A stretch of 64,000 bases of DNA from Sipunculus nudus (GCA_026874595.1 CM049306.1:58100019-58164018); one strand, 5' to 3'; shown: positions 21,906 through 35,213, counted from the first letter of the stretch. The notes: generated by a model from the letters alone, not told the origin. A program made the numbers and translations.

Positions 21906-22729
21906 ATTAATGCTAGAGCTATAAAGGCAAGTGGCAATTCGTTCTAACAAACATGTACAACCATATACACCAAGTAACAAGTGAGGTTAATGACTGATGA
22001 TTCCCTTGTTTTTATAAATATATACCTGCCTTCTTTGAATGAATGCTGTTAGATAAGCATTAAGCCTTTATGTCCAGAAAGCCAACAAACATGCAATTGA
22101 GTTTATCTTAAATGGTGATTGGAATAAACTTACAGCAGTAGATGGGCATGGTATCATGTATTCCCTTTATACATAAAACATCTGCTGTTTCTATCTCTTG
22201 AAAACAATTAAACATTAATATATTTCATCTAATCAAATAATTAAAACACTTTAATGCTCAATTCCCCCATACATGAATACAATATTAGCACACTAACAAA
22301 ATTACAAAACTTCTACCAGTCATTTAGAGCTGATGATTCAAGCTATCTGTGATCTGCAAGACAAAATTTCATGAAAACTGTATGATGATGGGGATATTCA
22401 TCTGCATATTATTTCAGTTTTATCCTCCAAAGAATAATATTTGATGAGCTTATGCTCTTACGTTACTGCTGTATATTATCAAGTGAAGTAAAACTGTTTG
22501 CAGAAATTTATGTAAGTTGCATGCACCATAAACTTTTAGCAGCTGTTAAAGCTATCCAAGATAATCAGTATATAAACAGACCTCAAAGCAATTTGAAATT
22601 TGAAGCAAACCAAATGCGAAGAAATATGATCTTTTATTTGATCATTTAATAAAAAAACCTAAGAAATTTGACAAATAAAAATTTGCTAAAAATTGTGGAA
22701 TTTTCTGCTCAAGACAGAAGGATAACAGA
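21906..22729. other. Non-coding stretch, no gene seen
   Basis: No exon-like, RNA-like or repeat structure stood out. Confidence 0.4.
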
Positions 22730-22795
22730 CAAAGACCAGTCCCTAGTTAGCTGTAGCTAGAGCTCAGTATGACCACAAGTCAGCTAAGCTGATAT
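22730..22795. repeat. Terminal fragment of the AGCTCAG repeat family
   Basis: 'agctagagctcagtatgacc' then 'acaagtcagctaagct' matches the right ends at 3090-3123 and 5050-5088 with a few changes. The body of the element was not recognised next to it. Confidence 0.5.
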
Positions 22796-22831
22796 GGATC
22801 CTGAATCCAGTAAATCCACAAATGTGAATCG

Positions 22832-23553
22832 CCCATCTGACAGATATTGTGGGACCGACATGGCTAGGTCCCATCTGACAGATATTGTGGGACCGACATG
22901 GCTAGGTCCCATCTGACAGATATTGTGGGACCGACATGGCTAGGTCCCATCTGACAGATATTGTGGGACCGACATGGCTAGGTCCCATCTGACAGATATT
23001 GTGGGACCGACATGGCTAGGTCCCATCTGACAGATATTGTGGGACCGACATGGCTAGGTCCCATCTGACAGATATTGTGGGACCGACATGGCTAGGTCCC
23101 ATCTGACAGATATTGTGGGACCGACATGGCTAGGTCCCATCTGACAGATATTGTGGGACCGACATGGCTAGGTCCCATCTGACAGATATTGTGGGACCGA
23201 CATGGCTAGGTCCCATCTGACAGATATTGTGGGACCGACATGGCTAGGTCCCATCTGACAGATATTGTGGGACCGACATGGCTAGGTCCCATCTGACAGA
23301 TATTGTGGGACCGACATGGCTAGGTCCCATCTGACAGATATTGTGGGACCGACATGGCTAGGTCCCATCTGACAGATATTGTGGGACCGACATGGCTAGG
23401 TCCCATCTGACAGATATTGTGGGACTGACATGGCTAGGTCCCATCTGACAGATATTGTGGGACCGACATGGCTAGGTCCCATCTGACAGATATTGTGGGA
23501 CCGACATGGCTAGGTCCCATCTGACAGATATTGTGGGACCGACATGGCTAGGT
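22832..23553. repeat. 38-bp satellite array, 19 exact units
   Basis: The array is 722 bp, exactly 19 x 38 bp. The unit starts CCCATCTGACAGATATTGTG and continues to the next CCC. As read, the only difference between units is C to T at 23426. Each unit contains TGGGACC and GGTCCCA ten bases apart, a 7-bp inverted repeat able to form a hairpin. Since 38 is not a multiple of 3, the open frames here are coincidental. Near identity means recent expansion or strong homogenisation. Copy number could be collapsed in an assembly. Confidence 0.97.
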
Positions 23554-25471
23554 TCCTGGACAATAAAATGACTAATTGAATTCTGGTGGTATACAGGAGT
23601 ATTACTGTTAGGACTGACCCCTAGTGCTGGAGGGCCCTCTGTATGACCAACGTTCACCACACAACCCACACAAAGTAAGGATACACCAATAAATCTTCTG
23701 TCCTGTAGTCCACCCACGAAAGTGGCAGTTACCTGGCTTCATACCATGATAGAAAGGTACAACTGATAACCACAAATATATTCCCTTCAATAGGTACATT
23801 AACAGATTTATATAATAAAGTGCAATTTTAACACAAGTCTATGTTTCAACTGACCTATAAAAAAACCATACACTGAAAAATGTCAATCTGCAATTAATTT
23901 TTCCTAATTGGCAATGTTTACATAGCAAATAAAAAATTCAGTCTTTAAAGTTTGTGAAGTTAATAATCATTCATACTGATTTTCAACACAGGAAAGTAAC
24001 TTATTTAATTACTTCACAAAATTAGCAGGCAGGAGGGTCAAGTGTACTGAATTTGATAAGCATTTGCCCTGATTTGCAACATGGCTACAACATGCAGGTG
24101 AACTAGAAAAGCACTGACAGAGCACCTACCTCCCCCAATACCTTTAATGACCCTCATCAAGCTCAGGCCTTAAATCTGACTGGTCTCCTGTGACATAACT
24201 AAATTGTTTATTTACACTCCGCCCTCCCTTCCTTAAATTTTCATTTAAATATATCACCGAAAATGTTTGGAGATTATGTTAACAAACACCACTTGGAGCC
24301 ACAGATGGCAACAAAGTGGATCACATGCCCAATTTAATACCTTGTATATGTCTATGTTTCTGACTCATTACCAGACAACCGTTACTTTATGAGTGCCAAT
24401 TAATATACTGATGATTGGTCATTTTCCTTCAAATCAATTAAACTGGTTGCATTTTTGCATAACTGATCATAAATGATTTTGTATGCATATCCAAAGAAGT
24501 CATATTATCCAGAGAAAATATTCTTATTCTGTCAGAGGTATAAGAAAGACAGGGCACAAACAGCGAACAGCATCAAAACGTGACCTTGTGCAACAAATAA
24601 GGGTAAAAAGCCAGGCCATTACCCGGACTTTCAGCCTCATGTACAAGTTGGACTGAATCTTGGTCAATATTTCATAAATAACTCTATACCACATTTTCAC
24701 GATAATACAGACAGTACATAGATAGTGCACTGGTTGTCTTTTTGTTCGTGAGGTTTCAAATTTGCAATATTCACAAAACAGCAATTATCATTCACAAAAC
24801 AGCAATTATCACGAAATAATACCTTCGTGTATAAGAAGTCCAATTGTGAAAGGCAAGTCAAAGGTTAAAAATTTTATATTTATTATAAATAATAATAGGC
24901 CTTGTGTGGTCAAGGATTGTTATAATAGATGATGTCTTCTAAATTATCTGCCATAAATTAAAAATAATTTCAACTCGTTCAATGTTCCCTTGAGAAATAG
25001 TTGATTCATACAATAATGGTAAACTTTGTGTAGGCTTCATGAAAATGGAACCCTTGTGAAACACTGGAAAAGCAGATATCGTGAAATTTTAGAATATGGA
25101 GCCAACCATAGAAATTGATCATTGGTCGGTTTTTGATCCTTCTACCATCGAATAAGATTTTACAACCGATTGCTACCACTACCAGTTACCTGGTACATTT
25201 ATGCTGAATAAGGAAATCTAATCTAGTGAAAACAGTTCTTTTAAACATTCAGTGCTCTGACATGACTGTTGTGATTATTTTTGATGCATTCCTTTCCATT
25301 ATGGTGACGTCACTATGACAGTATTTCACTGAAAGTGACTGAGAACTTTCAAAGGTTTGGACAAACACACTCCTTACACACATACACCTGCACTTTTATT
25401 AATTGGCAGCTGTAATTACACTCCTTTCTTTTTTACCAAATTCTAATGCTTAACAATTTCAGGGGTAAAAT

Positions 25472-25473
<2 letters not shown>
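23554..25473. other. Non-coding stretch, minor repeats only
   Basis: No exon is supported. A ~22-bp direct duplication (attcacaaaacagcaattatc) lies at about 24769-24812. A CRE-like palindrome TGACGTCA lies near 25303. Confidence 0.45.

Positions 25474-25516
<43 letters not shown>
25474..25516. repeat. (AT)n microsatellite
   Basis: Uninterrupted AT dinucleotide tract of about 42 bp. Confidence 0.95.
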
Positions 25517-25520
<4 letters not shown>

Positions 25521-27629
25521 AATAAATGAACAGAGAGGCAAGCTTTTGGTAATCAGGGAAAAAATATTCTTTCCTAAATGTGAAAGGAATCTCCTCAGAT
25601 ACAGGAAGGACTTTAGTTCATTATCTTTTTATTTGCAGGCCACAAACTACAGCCAAATATATCCAATTTAATCATAAACAATGTCCTACATCTCACAATG
25701 TTGGATTAACAAAAGGACTATACACATTTCAGGAGGAACCTCTGCACAAACTCAAAATCCCTGGTCACCTTGTTTTCTTCAAGACATATAAAGGAAATCA
25801 GAGGACATAATATGCATCAGGAACAGTCCTGAAGTTTATTCCTTCCTTTGGATAAATGGCCCACTTTATGTCTTAAAAAACTATGATGCAGCTGTCAAAA
25901 TGCACCAGTAACCTCCATAAATCAGGGATGCACCTCTCCTTTAGGTTAATGATTTCTAGGTCCTGCCAGGTTTGCAAATTCTGTGGCATCAAAACTGCTC
26001 AGGATTTAAAAAAGAGCAAGGCAGCAGAAAATTACAGACAATCAGTACTGGTTGTAGCAAGGTGGTGACAGGAGAAATTCAATATACAGAAAAGATGACA
26101 AGGTGGTACAAGTGTGTTTGTTGTTAATAATATGCTTGACAGGTGGTGACATCTGTAGGCAATTTTAAATGTTGTCAATAAAACAAAATGAAACGGATGA
26201 ACGACTATTCTTTTCCTGGAACAAAATAAAAGTTCTGGAGTTAAGGTGGATCTTGATGTATTATGTATATGATACTAAAAACTCCATGAAAACAAACATT
26301 TCCTGGCTTCAGCACTATGTACACCTAATTAATACAGTCATAGAACCTGGAACCCTATTCCTCCACTCAGTCTGGGCACTTCTGTGATGCGTCCAAAAAT
26401 ACCACACTTGATATACATATATAATATGTGAGTGAAATGTTTCAGGTGTGCTTTCTGGAGATGAAAAAAAGTTGCAGTACCTTGTGTTTTCACTCATCCT
26501 TGTTGAACATCTATTATATACACGGCAAAAACACTCTATCATGGTAGAGGCAGCTGTGCTAGCTCTCCTCGACAAATAAAAGTCACCAGCTGCACAGAGT
26601 TGGCCATTCAGAATTGTTCTTCATATTCATAGCCTGCATGTATACAACACATCTGCTTTTTATATCGTCTGGTTTCTTTGAGGAGATTAAGAAGTGGTAA
26701 AGGCTGCCGGCTGTAGCAATAGATTGCCTATATATGGTGAATGCTGGTAGGCATCAAATCACTGTAATCGTTGGCTTGTTGTTGTAATGTATTAAACAGT
26801 AATGTTAATACATGGACTGTGTATCATCTGGCAAATAGTGAAATGAACTGATTCATGATACAGCATGGCAATATGCAAATCAGTTTGCAAACATTCTGTC
26901 CTACATAATACACAGCAAGAAATAATCACTGACCCCTAGCTTTCAAGCAGCTCCTTGGACACAGTTAACTACTGGCTGCCCATTATTAGATTAAGTTCAG
27001 TATATTAAGAGATTTTTTAAATTCTTTGCAGTTTCTATATCTGTTAGTTTAGATAAAGTTTCTCAAAAGATTTGCAAACTAGCAAATGTTGCAGTGCATG
27101 ATTGAATCAGAATCAGACCTCAAACAAAGATCATGGACTTTCAAGAGTTTAGAAGTTTGTTACACCCATATTAATAATGTTGCCATGAGTAGTTAATCAG
27201 CAAATTATCAGCAATTTCATTAGCAATGGTCAGTGAATAAGATCATTATAATACGTGTACATAAATTAATCGGCATCAATATGTAGCAGTATGTAGCAGA
27301 GTTCTTCACAGACCCTACAAGAATGCCACATTTTATTGCCTTGAGTTTAGTCAGTGAAATGTTTTATGAATAAACTGTGTAATTTAAAGCCACTTTTAGC
27401 CATGTATAGACCTTATGACATGAAGGTATTATCCTTATAAATCTTATACCAGTATGAACTCGTTTACATGATATATTGAATGACAGTTGCTCATTTGATA
27501 TACTGAATATTTGATCACAAATTGCTTTTAAAGGCACCTCATTAAGCCCCAAGCAGGGAGTGAATGCAGGGATCATAATTTATTTAAAGGGTGCTTTTCT
27601 GATATCTGACACCTTTAAATAAAAAAAAG
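25517..27629. other. Non-coding stretch, no gene seen
   Basis: Short open frames only; none has convincing splice borders or a recognisable protein motif. Confidence 0.4.
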
Positions 27630-27744
27630 GACTCATGGGTCACGGCGCTCAGCTGATTGTGACAGTTATAACTGCATCACCATAGATTTTTTAAAGTTGC
27701 AATAAAAATACTATCCTCAGTGCTCAGGAACTAGAGCTCTATGA

Positions 27745-27777
<33 letters not shown>

Positions 27778-29398
27778 AGAAGAGTTACAGCACTTTTAGA
27801 TAGAAATACAGAATACGGAATTAAATGCAATGGTGCTAACAGAGACTGGTGGGAGTCACAGCACCTCTGCATATAAGGATAAAAATTTAATTTGAATGAA
27901 ATTTTTTTCAATATTTAAAAACAGGCAGAGAGATTGAAAACAAAGCAAATAACTTTACTTTGTCTACTGAGACAGGAAAATAATGAACAAATATTTGCAT
28001 TAGATTATTTTTTTTCTTTTGTTAAGTCATTTTTTTTTTTAAGTTTATAAATTTTACTATATATTTACAGTATATCATATATGTCTGAATATTTAAATTG
28101 ATTCACAAATCTTAACTGCATAAACATTTATACTTAATTTAGTCAGGTAACATCACATTATGCACAGAGATATATTTTTTTTTTATAAAATATATTTTAT
28201 TAAATTTGTAAAGCAAAAATTATATGAATATAACACTCCAGAATTCACAATTTAAAATTGAACCTTTATTTATCCATGAATTTTTTATATATTATCAAAT
28301 TATGCCTGGGTCAAATTATATTTTGTTTAATTATTTAAAAGGAAATAATTTCTTAAAAATGCTACTTCAGAACAAGGTGGCATCTCTTGGATTACTTCTT
28401 GAATTAATATTACAAGAAAAGTTGTGCACATTGGGTCAAAAACAGCTTTACATTTAAAAAAATTCAGTTGATAATAACAAACCATGCATAGGAATATAAT
28501 TGGTGATGGTGGTGGTGGTCTGGGGAAGGGGAAGGGGGGGGGGGGTGGTTAGGGTAGGGCCCATGAGAATAAGTGTATGTTTATTACAGCAGGGGTGTTC
28601 TGCCAGTGCAGCATCACTAATAAGGTTACCTAGGCAAGGCTGTAGTGCGCATGGGTGGGGTCTTGGATATACAAAATGCAAATACATTAGAGCATCTGAA
28701 AAACTTCAATAATTAGAATAAATTTTAAGCTTTTACTTTAAAATTTCAGAATTCAACAGATTAAATCCACATGTATCCTGGCTTTGAAAAATAAATTAAA
28801 TATACTTACGAGAAATAAACATGCCATGGTCAAATTTGGGCAAAATTTAAGGTACCAATTTTATATTTTTGCTAATATTTTTTAAAAAATTAAAAGATTT
28901 TGATCTAATTTTGGGTATAAAATTAAATTTTGATTAATTAAAGTTGTATTACTGGAAAAAAGTCCCTACCTTTAACACTTTTGGTCTTAAGTGACCAAAT
29001 ATTTTTCCTGATTTTTTACAAAGTGCAATATGTTTGGGCCCATAACTTTGTCAAATTATATGATGCAGGTCTAATTTCTGGCATGTACATAGGAACTGTA
29101 AAGAGGAATATATGGTAAATATGAGGAAAAACAGATGAGTGGTTTGATATTTAAGGCAGTCCTGAAGTGTGAAAATAGGTTTTTAATAAAAAATTGTGGT
29201 TTTTCCTTAATTTCTCAAAATCCCAAAGACACAGTTTTTGGCTTGGTAGGAGATCTTGAGGACATCTAACATTATGCCAAATTTTGGATTCCTAGGGTTT
29301 ACAGTTTCAAAAGGTGCCACATCTATACGGATGGACAGACAGATGACGGACAATGGACCATTACTATAGATAAGATGACTTATAGTCAGCTGAGCTAA
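27630..29398. mobile_element. Long interspersed repeat, copy 2 (~1.77 kb)
   Basis: It starts CATGGGTCACGGCGCTCAGC and ends ATAGTCAGCTGAGCT. The interior follows the order of 3470-5088: a G-run (here 31 G at 27746-27776), 'gacaggaaaataatgaacaa', AT-rich sequence, a second G-run near 28534, 'ggcagtcctgaagtgtgaa', 'tgccaaattttggattc' and a GGATGGACAGACAGATGACG tail. No coding region is present. This copy lacks the 1.15-kb insertion found in copy 1. Confidence 0.75.
27746..27776 (+). repeat. 31-base G tract
   Basis: An uninterrupted run of 31 G, able to form G-quadruplexes. Its length is unreliable in most sequencing. Confidence 0.9.
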
Positions 29399-29924
29399 AA
29401 CCATTTGAAACATTTATAAAAATATGTTAAAAAGTTTGGATCCCACCACACACAGCCTGTTAGTTTTGCTTATGTCCAAGTGTTTATTACACTTTGGGGC
29501 TGGACAAAATAATCCAAACGCATTAAATGAAGAGTCAGAAGAACCAGAGTTGTGCAAGGAGCATTTTGGAACTATTGTCCTTTCAAATTCTGAACAACTG
29601 CAAGCAACCACTTTGGGTTACATGATTTTCTGTTTGTCAACAATGTTGTGTTTACAAACAACTCATAGATAAATAAGCTCCTACCTCCATCACAGAGACA
29701 TTATAGGACTTTTCTTAACAGAAATTACCTAGAGTTAAGTAAAACATTCATCAAATAAGCCAGAAATCACATAAATTCTATAGACAAGGCAGATGAATTG
29801 CTGGCTTTAACTTCTTTCTAAATGATCCTGACAAACTCAAGCAGGAAAGGCCATTGTTTACTTAAAGGTACATAAACATTTGCAGTAACATGTGAATTAT
29901 TTCAAGCTATTTGACAGTATTAGT

Positions 29925-30110
29925 TCACTTTGGTTGAATATAAAAGTTTCCTAGCAATACCATCCCGGCAAACAGACATCTGATCTCCAATTCACCTGTT
30001 TTATAAATTGTTATGGTTCTCTGTGTTGTAAACAGTCCACGTGTCCATTAACCATAAAAAGACTGTGTGACCAAAGGTCTGATCTTGACCATGTGTGACA
30101 ACATCCAAGA
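29925..30110. repeat. Diverged duplicate pair, copy 1 (partner 30905-31095)
   Basis: 'aaaagtttcctagcaatacc', 'atcccggca', 'ttgttatggttctctgtgtt', 'gaacagtccacgtgt' and 'gactgtgtgacc' recur in the same order and orientation about 0.97 kb downstream. The function is unknown and neither copy has a convincing shared open frame. Confidence 0.65.
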
Positions 30111-30254
30111 AAGGACAAGAAATGTGAAAGATAAAACACAGAAGAAACACTGGTTGGAAGCTTGATTTGTAAAGTTCATGGTATTACCACCAGATGGCGT
30201 GGATGCTATGTTTTTGTTTTGTGCCTCTGATTGCGCCTGACCACCAGGGTTTGG

Positions 30255-30360
30255 GCCAGGTACAAGTGAAAGTACCTAGGTACAGGTACAGGTACTTGTG
30301 AACTGGCCAGGTACAGGTACAGGTACTTGATTTTCACAGAGTACCTAGGTACAGGTACAT
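30255..30360. repeat. AGGTAC hexamer-based repeat
   Basis: Repeated GTACAGGTACAGGTAC and GTACCTAGGTAC strings. The core GTACCTAGGTAC is palindromic, so the stretch can fold on itself. Confidence 0.85.
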
Positions 30361-30904
30361 TTATTTTAGGATCACTTCTACGACATTTTTACAGTTAATA
30401 ATAGCAGCATAAATTCACGTATATGCAAGTTAACATGTCTTTTTTTCTATCTAATAATACTAAAGTCATTTGCTTAAGTATATTTTATTAGAACTTATTA
30501 TCTGTATGGCACCATGCATTCACAAACATGATATGGAAGTGTATCAAAAATCCATTAAGGAGAAAACACTATCCATCAAGTACACCATAGCAGAACAGAT
30601 ATGTGAATAGGTCCCTTTTATACTAACCCAATAGAATGGCAAATCACCAAGACATTATCAGCACACAGTAATGACTATGTACACTGCTTTTTGCAGAATC
30701 CACAACTGTGATGACCTGTACAATTAAGCTATGCATGATTAAAATGTAGAAGTTACCAAAAAAAAAAACAAAAGTGCTAAATATACACATCAAAATTCAT
30801 CTGTTCATGTATTTGATAGTAAATGGGTCTTTCTGGCAACATAACAACATTCTAACTTTAAAGGGACATAATCAGGAGCAATATTATGCCTTTTCTTTCA
30901 CACT

Positions 30905-31095
30905 ATCAGTTCAGGTTTGCTTTATACAAAAGTTTCCCAGCAATACCATCCCAGCACATATTCTATGTACCTTGCATACGGCTGTTTAACATCTTGTTAT
31001 GGCTCTGTGTGTTAGTGAACACAGTCCAGGTGTGTCGGTTTCCCATAACAAGGCCGTGTGACTGGAGGTCCGATTGTGAGCCACAACACACAAAG
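30905..31095. repeat. Diverged duplicate pair, copy 2 (partner 29925-30110)
   Basis: 'aaaagtttcccagcaatacc', 'atcccagcaca', 'cttgttatggctctgtgtgtt' and 'gaacacagtccaggtgt' match the upstream copy. Copy 2 has extra bases between the blocks. Confidence 0.65.
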
Positions 31096-31932
31096 TTTCA
31101 ATCAGCGGGAACATGTAATACATTTTGGGGCCAATTTAGTCAGGGCATCTCATGATTGGCAGGTGTTGTTGCTCAGCAATGCACGGAGTCCCACACACTA
31201 TGTTTATATTGACACCTTGGATCGCGTTTGGTTGACTGTTTTAACACTCTTTTACAGGATAAAGCAAACAGTTTCAGGACAATGTTTTGGAATGTAAAAT
31301 TTTAATTTAAAGGGAAGAAGCTATTGTTCTTGTTAATTCAACATGCTTTATAGGCAATTGGCCCCTTAAAAATTTTAATGAAACATTATGCCCAAAAGAT
31401 CCTTGTAAGCCCTATGTGACTGAAGCATAATAAACTTTATGAACTTGTCCTGAGTGGATGTAAATCAAGTGGTACCCAGAGCGGACCCCTATTAACGAAA
31501 GCTTTTTCCAGTTCCAACAGCAATGAGATCAAAGCGGGGTCCAAGTCTAAATCCTGTTGCAGAGGACTGTGGGACACTTCACATAATCATGGCCACTTCT
31601 TCCCTATGTAAACGTTAGGGCTCTTGATAAAATTATGGATGTGTAGGACAATTGAGCATAACATTGGTGCTACACCCTATCAAATTTTCATAAAACAGTC
31701 AATGACAATATAAAGGTATATAAATATATCTTTTGTTGACACAGCCTAAAAAGTCACTTTTACAATTCCAAAGTGGTCTCTTATTTGGAACCTTGCACAG
31801 CCTCTTTATAAGGGTCAATCGCTCACAGCAGAGCGATTTAGAATAAAGTGTCTTGGCCGAAAACTTGGCAAGTCTTGGGAGGAGACAAGTACACTGTATA
31901 TCATAAATGTGGTTATGTGCAGAGCAGATATT

Positions 31933-32038
31933 TGCAGTGTTTCTCAGTTATTTGCCGTGTTTCTCAGTTATTTGTCATGTTTCTCAGTTATTTGCCGTGT
32001 TTCTAAGTTATCTGCAGTGTTTCTCAGTTATTTGCATT
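31933..32038. repeat. 21-bp minisatellite, five units
   Basis: The unit TGCAGTGTTTCTCAGTTATTT is repeated five times with single-base changes. Because 21 is a multiple of 3 the array is open in frame and yields a spurious repetitive peptide. Confidence 0.9.
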
Positions 32039-32944
32039 TGACGGAGTTTCCTCTCTGTAAGGTGCATCAAGTTTCTGAAAAACTATACAATCACTAACGC
32101 ACTGTCTTGACAATGTATGTTGATATGATTAGAATTCATATTTTGAAGAAGTAAGAGGCAGGTAAAAATAAGTGGCAAAATCAAGACACAAGTGGCTAGC
32201 AGCATGGTATAAAAACATTTTCTGTTCACACAAGTGTAATATCTCAGAGAGGTGAATGGGTCATTCTATATGGTCTGTCCCAGTACATGTGTCCCCATGC
32301 TTTTCTGGGATAATTTTTCATACAATTAAAGCAGTGTAAACCTTTCTTGTCGAAAGGTTGCAGGAGCTATTCCGCTGACTTCCTGCATAAAAAGTAATGC
32401 CTTACCTTGCTTTGAATTTGATTTTGTATGAGATAATTAATCCAAAATAAGACAAAACAAGTTACAGCATCTACAACTTATTCCTTGCCAAAGAACTGAT
32501 AATAAACAAGCCAGTCAAACTTATGACGTCGGTCTTATGAAGGTGACCCACAAACGAGCACTGTTAAGTCTTTGTGACGTCACTGTTGTCTGAAAAACAC
32601 ATAACTCAGCCACAGACATCGAAAGTGTACTTTGGAGGAATGTACTGTCCAGCAGTGCCAGGAAGATGCCATCCATGGTACTGCAGCATATATAATGCAA
32701 AAGAGTCACAAAGTAAAAGCGTCTTACATGATATATAACTACTTTACACAAAAAAACGGTGAAATATCTGTTAATATATCTACTTCAGACCAAAGGGCAT
32801 TTTTAAAATATATTCTTAAAATAATTATTGCAAAAAAACATGAAGACAAGGGTTTTTGGACGGATTATAGTCATGCCTAAGTTTCTAAACTATAATGACA
32901 ATTAGAGGTTTTTGATTGTCGTGGTCACGAGTTGACTTTCCTTA

Positions 32945-34556
32945 CACGTTACATCCACACAATGTTGTTGACAAGTGAACCAGTAGTGTATTTGCAGGCG
33001 CCCACTCAAACTAGGAGGGGAATGACTGAAAACAAGTCTTATCTGGTGCACATAATACACAAAAAGGTCAAATATGGCTTAAATAAATATCATTAAACAC
33101 ACTACTTAAGAACTTTGAAAACTCCCTTAAATCCTCCATCAGTGTACACATAAAAGGAGGACCCATCTTTGAAGGGTTAGCACTATAAGTGACAAGATAA
33201 TACACTAGACATGTTGGGTATTCTAGGTAATTATCATAAATACTGCATTATATGAAGATCTTATTAAGTGACCAACATGTCATATACAGTCGAGCCCATT
33301 TTGTGTCATATCGGTTAATAGAAAATCCCGTTTATTGTCACATAAGTCTGAAATCCCAAACCATTTCCTATATAAACAATGGTGAATCTGACTGTTAAAA
33401 TCATGGGATATTGTCATAATCCCGCTTATTGTCATGGTTAGAACCCTTGGCAATGATACCAGATCGCAGTTAATATCACATCAGGCGCCGACACAGCGAT
33501 CAACGAGGCCAAGAGCCTGTAATCGGTCAGGCGTATCAAACAATCAAATCTCCCACCTGTGTGCGGCAGGCAGTGCAGTGATGCATGCAGGTCACTCCCT
33601 GTCACTTAGTTAATTTACGTTTTAAGATACCACGGTAATCCACATCACTGCATTTCTTTGTACGTTCACAAGTGCAAGTTTGCTATCACATGTCATACAT
33701 AATGAACTCCTGGCCTTTGCAAGGTAGTGGTTTACACCTCGGTGACGTTTCGCAGAGATGATATGAAGCACGAGCTCTAAACGTTGCTTCCGACCGGAAA
33801 TCCCCTTTCAGGGTCCACGAAAAGGTTTTGTGAGCACTGGAGCACTGTTCTGTGGAGGTTTTGTGAGCAATGGAGGAGATACCCAGTCCAAAACCTCAAT
33901 CGCGGCGAAACTTCAGAAAGTTGACAATGGCATGACTATGCCCGCTCCCCCAACCATCCTGTCATAAAGACGATCATGGAGTTTGAGTCATGAATAAGAT
34001 ATCTAGAAAATAAGGCGCAATAGTCGGGAAATAATTATCTAGTAAAACAGTTTTCCTACGCATAAGGTTATAACCCTGCCACATATTTCCAGACAACTCT
34101 TTCTGTTGGCAAGCCGGATTTTGTCAGTTATTGAAGCATGCCGCACAAAACTTACAGGAAATAAATTGTCAGGTGCGCATAAACGCAATTTGATATGCCG
34201 TTGTGCAATAAAAATATTCATAAACGATTCTGTTTCCTTTTTATTGATGATTTATTTAATATAATTTGAGATATAATATGCTTCTTCTATGACTCAAAAG
34301 GACATCGATGTTGAAGCCCGCATAATGTCACATACCGGTTATTATCATAATTTTTGCATGCACCACCGACATGACAATAAGCGGGCTTGACTGTATATAC
34401 CATTTGGTCTTTCCATTGCAGTAATTTATCCAGTCTGAACGGTTCAGAATTTTTGGGTTTTATTATGCACCACCCTGGTTGGGGGTCACGCTGCAGATAC
34501 TTTCCCTCATGTAGCGTGCATCGGGGCCTGTCTCAGTCATGGTACAGCCTTGTCGT
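32945..34556. repeat. Segmental duplication copy 1 (carries a transposon)
   Basis: Outside the element at 33285-34395, this region matches 35214-35747 from 'gttacatccacacaa', 'aatgactgaaaacaagtctt' and 'gacatgttgggtattctagg' through 'ttatccagtctgaacggttc', 'ccctggttgggggtc' and 'gtctcagtcatggta'. The copies differ by substitutions and small indels. Their function is unknown. Confidence 0.85.
33285..34395. mobile_element. TA-flanked DNA transposon derivative, 1.11 kb
   Basis: The left end TACAGTCGAGCCCATTTTG and the reverse complement of the right end TACAGTCAAGCCCGCTTAT form imperfect terminal inverted repeats of about 30 bp. TA dinucleotides flank both sides. The matching position in the second segmental-duplication copy (35567-35575) has no insertion, which fixes the boundaries. 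CAGT-type ends with TA targets are typical of the Tc1/mariner-pogo group. No transposase frame is seen, so it is non-autonomous. The interior is GC-richer than its flanks. Confidence 0.85.
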
Positions 34557-35180
34557 GATCACCAGTTAACATTCCTTACCGTGACACAGGTTAAATCCTA
34601 GCCTATTTAGTTAGCCTCCCAGTGAGGCTTAAGAGCACTCTATTGAAAATATCGGTGTGCAAGCAAGGACACAGAAATTTAGATATATCAGATAATAAGC
34701 TTAAAATAAACAAACGTGGGTTTTTACTGGGTGTGTGAACCATTTCTAATAAGTGAAAATGAGAAAATTTGCAGATGGCTACTAGCCCCGCTTGGAACCA
34801 TTGCTTTGCTTGCACATTCTGTTTATTCACTAGGTGGCATTATTTTAGGGACCAGGCAGTAAATCTTATGCTTGGAATTAAGTTGGATTTCCATGATGAA
34901 TGAGTCTGAAACCTAAAAGCCAATCAGAGGAAGCACTTTGAAAAGTGGCTTCTCCCGGAGTCCTTGACCCTAAAGCAACATGTCATGTTTGGTTAGAAAC
35001 CTGGGAGCATTGCTTCTTAACTTTGCACCTGGATTATATGTTTCATTTTCTTATTTGAGCATGAAAACAAGTAAGGAGTCGTATTTAAGGGTATGTTTGC
35101 TAGATTGTGTTTGGTAATTTGGCCTAAGGAGGGACATTTAGTAATATCAGACAGGGCACCACAAGAATGCATGCAGCGCT

Positions 35181-35204
35181 CTCCGTCTCTGTATTTTAGA
35201 GACG
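35181..35204. other. Perfect 8-bp-stem hairpin
   Basis: CCGTCTCT-gtatttt-AGAGACGG. It lies just before the second segmental-duplication copy; no T-run follows. Confidence 0.6.
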
Positions 35205-35213
35205 GACACTCTG

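Noticed and set aside
22832-23553. CRISPR-like regular repeats
   Set aside because: Units are contiguous with no unique spacers, and the DNA is eukaryotic. It is a tandem satellite.
23472-23799. Minus-strand frames reading into the 38-bp array
   Set aside because: The 38-bp period shifts frame each unit, so the apparent peptide is coincidental.
31909-32097. Repetitive plus-strand peptide
   Set aside because: Translation of the 21-bp minisatellite, which stays in frame by arithmetic.
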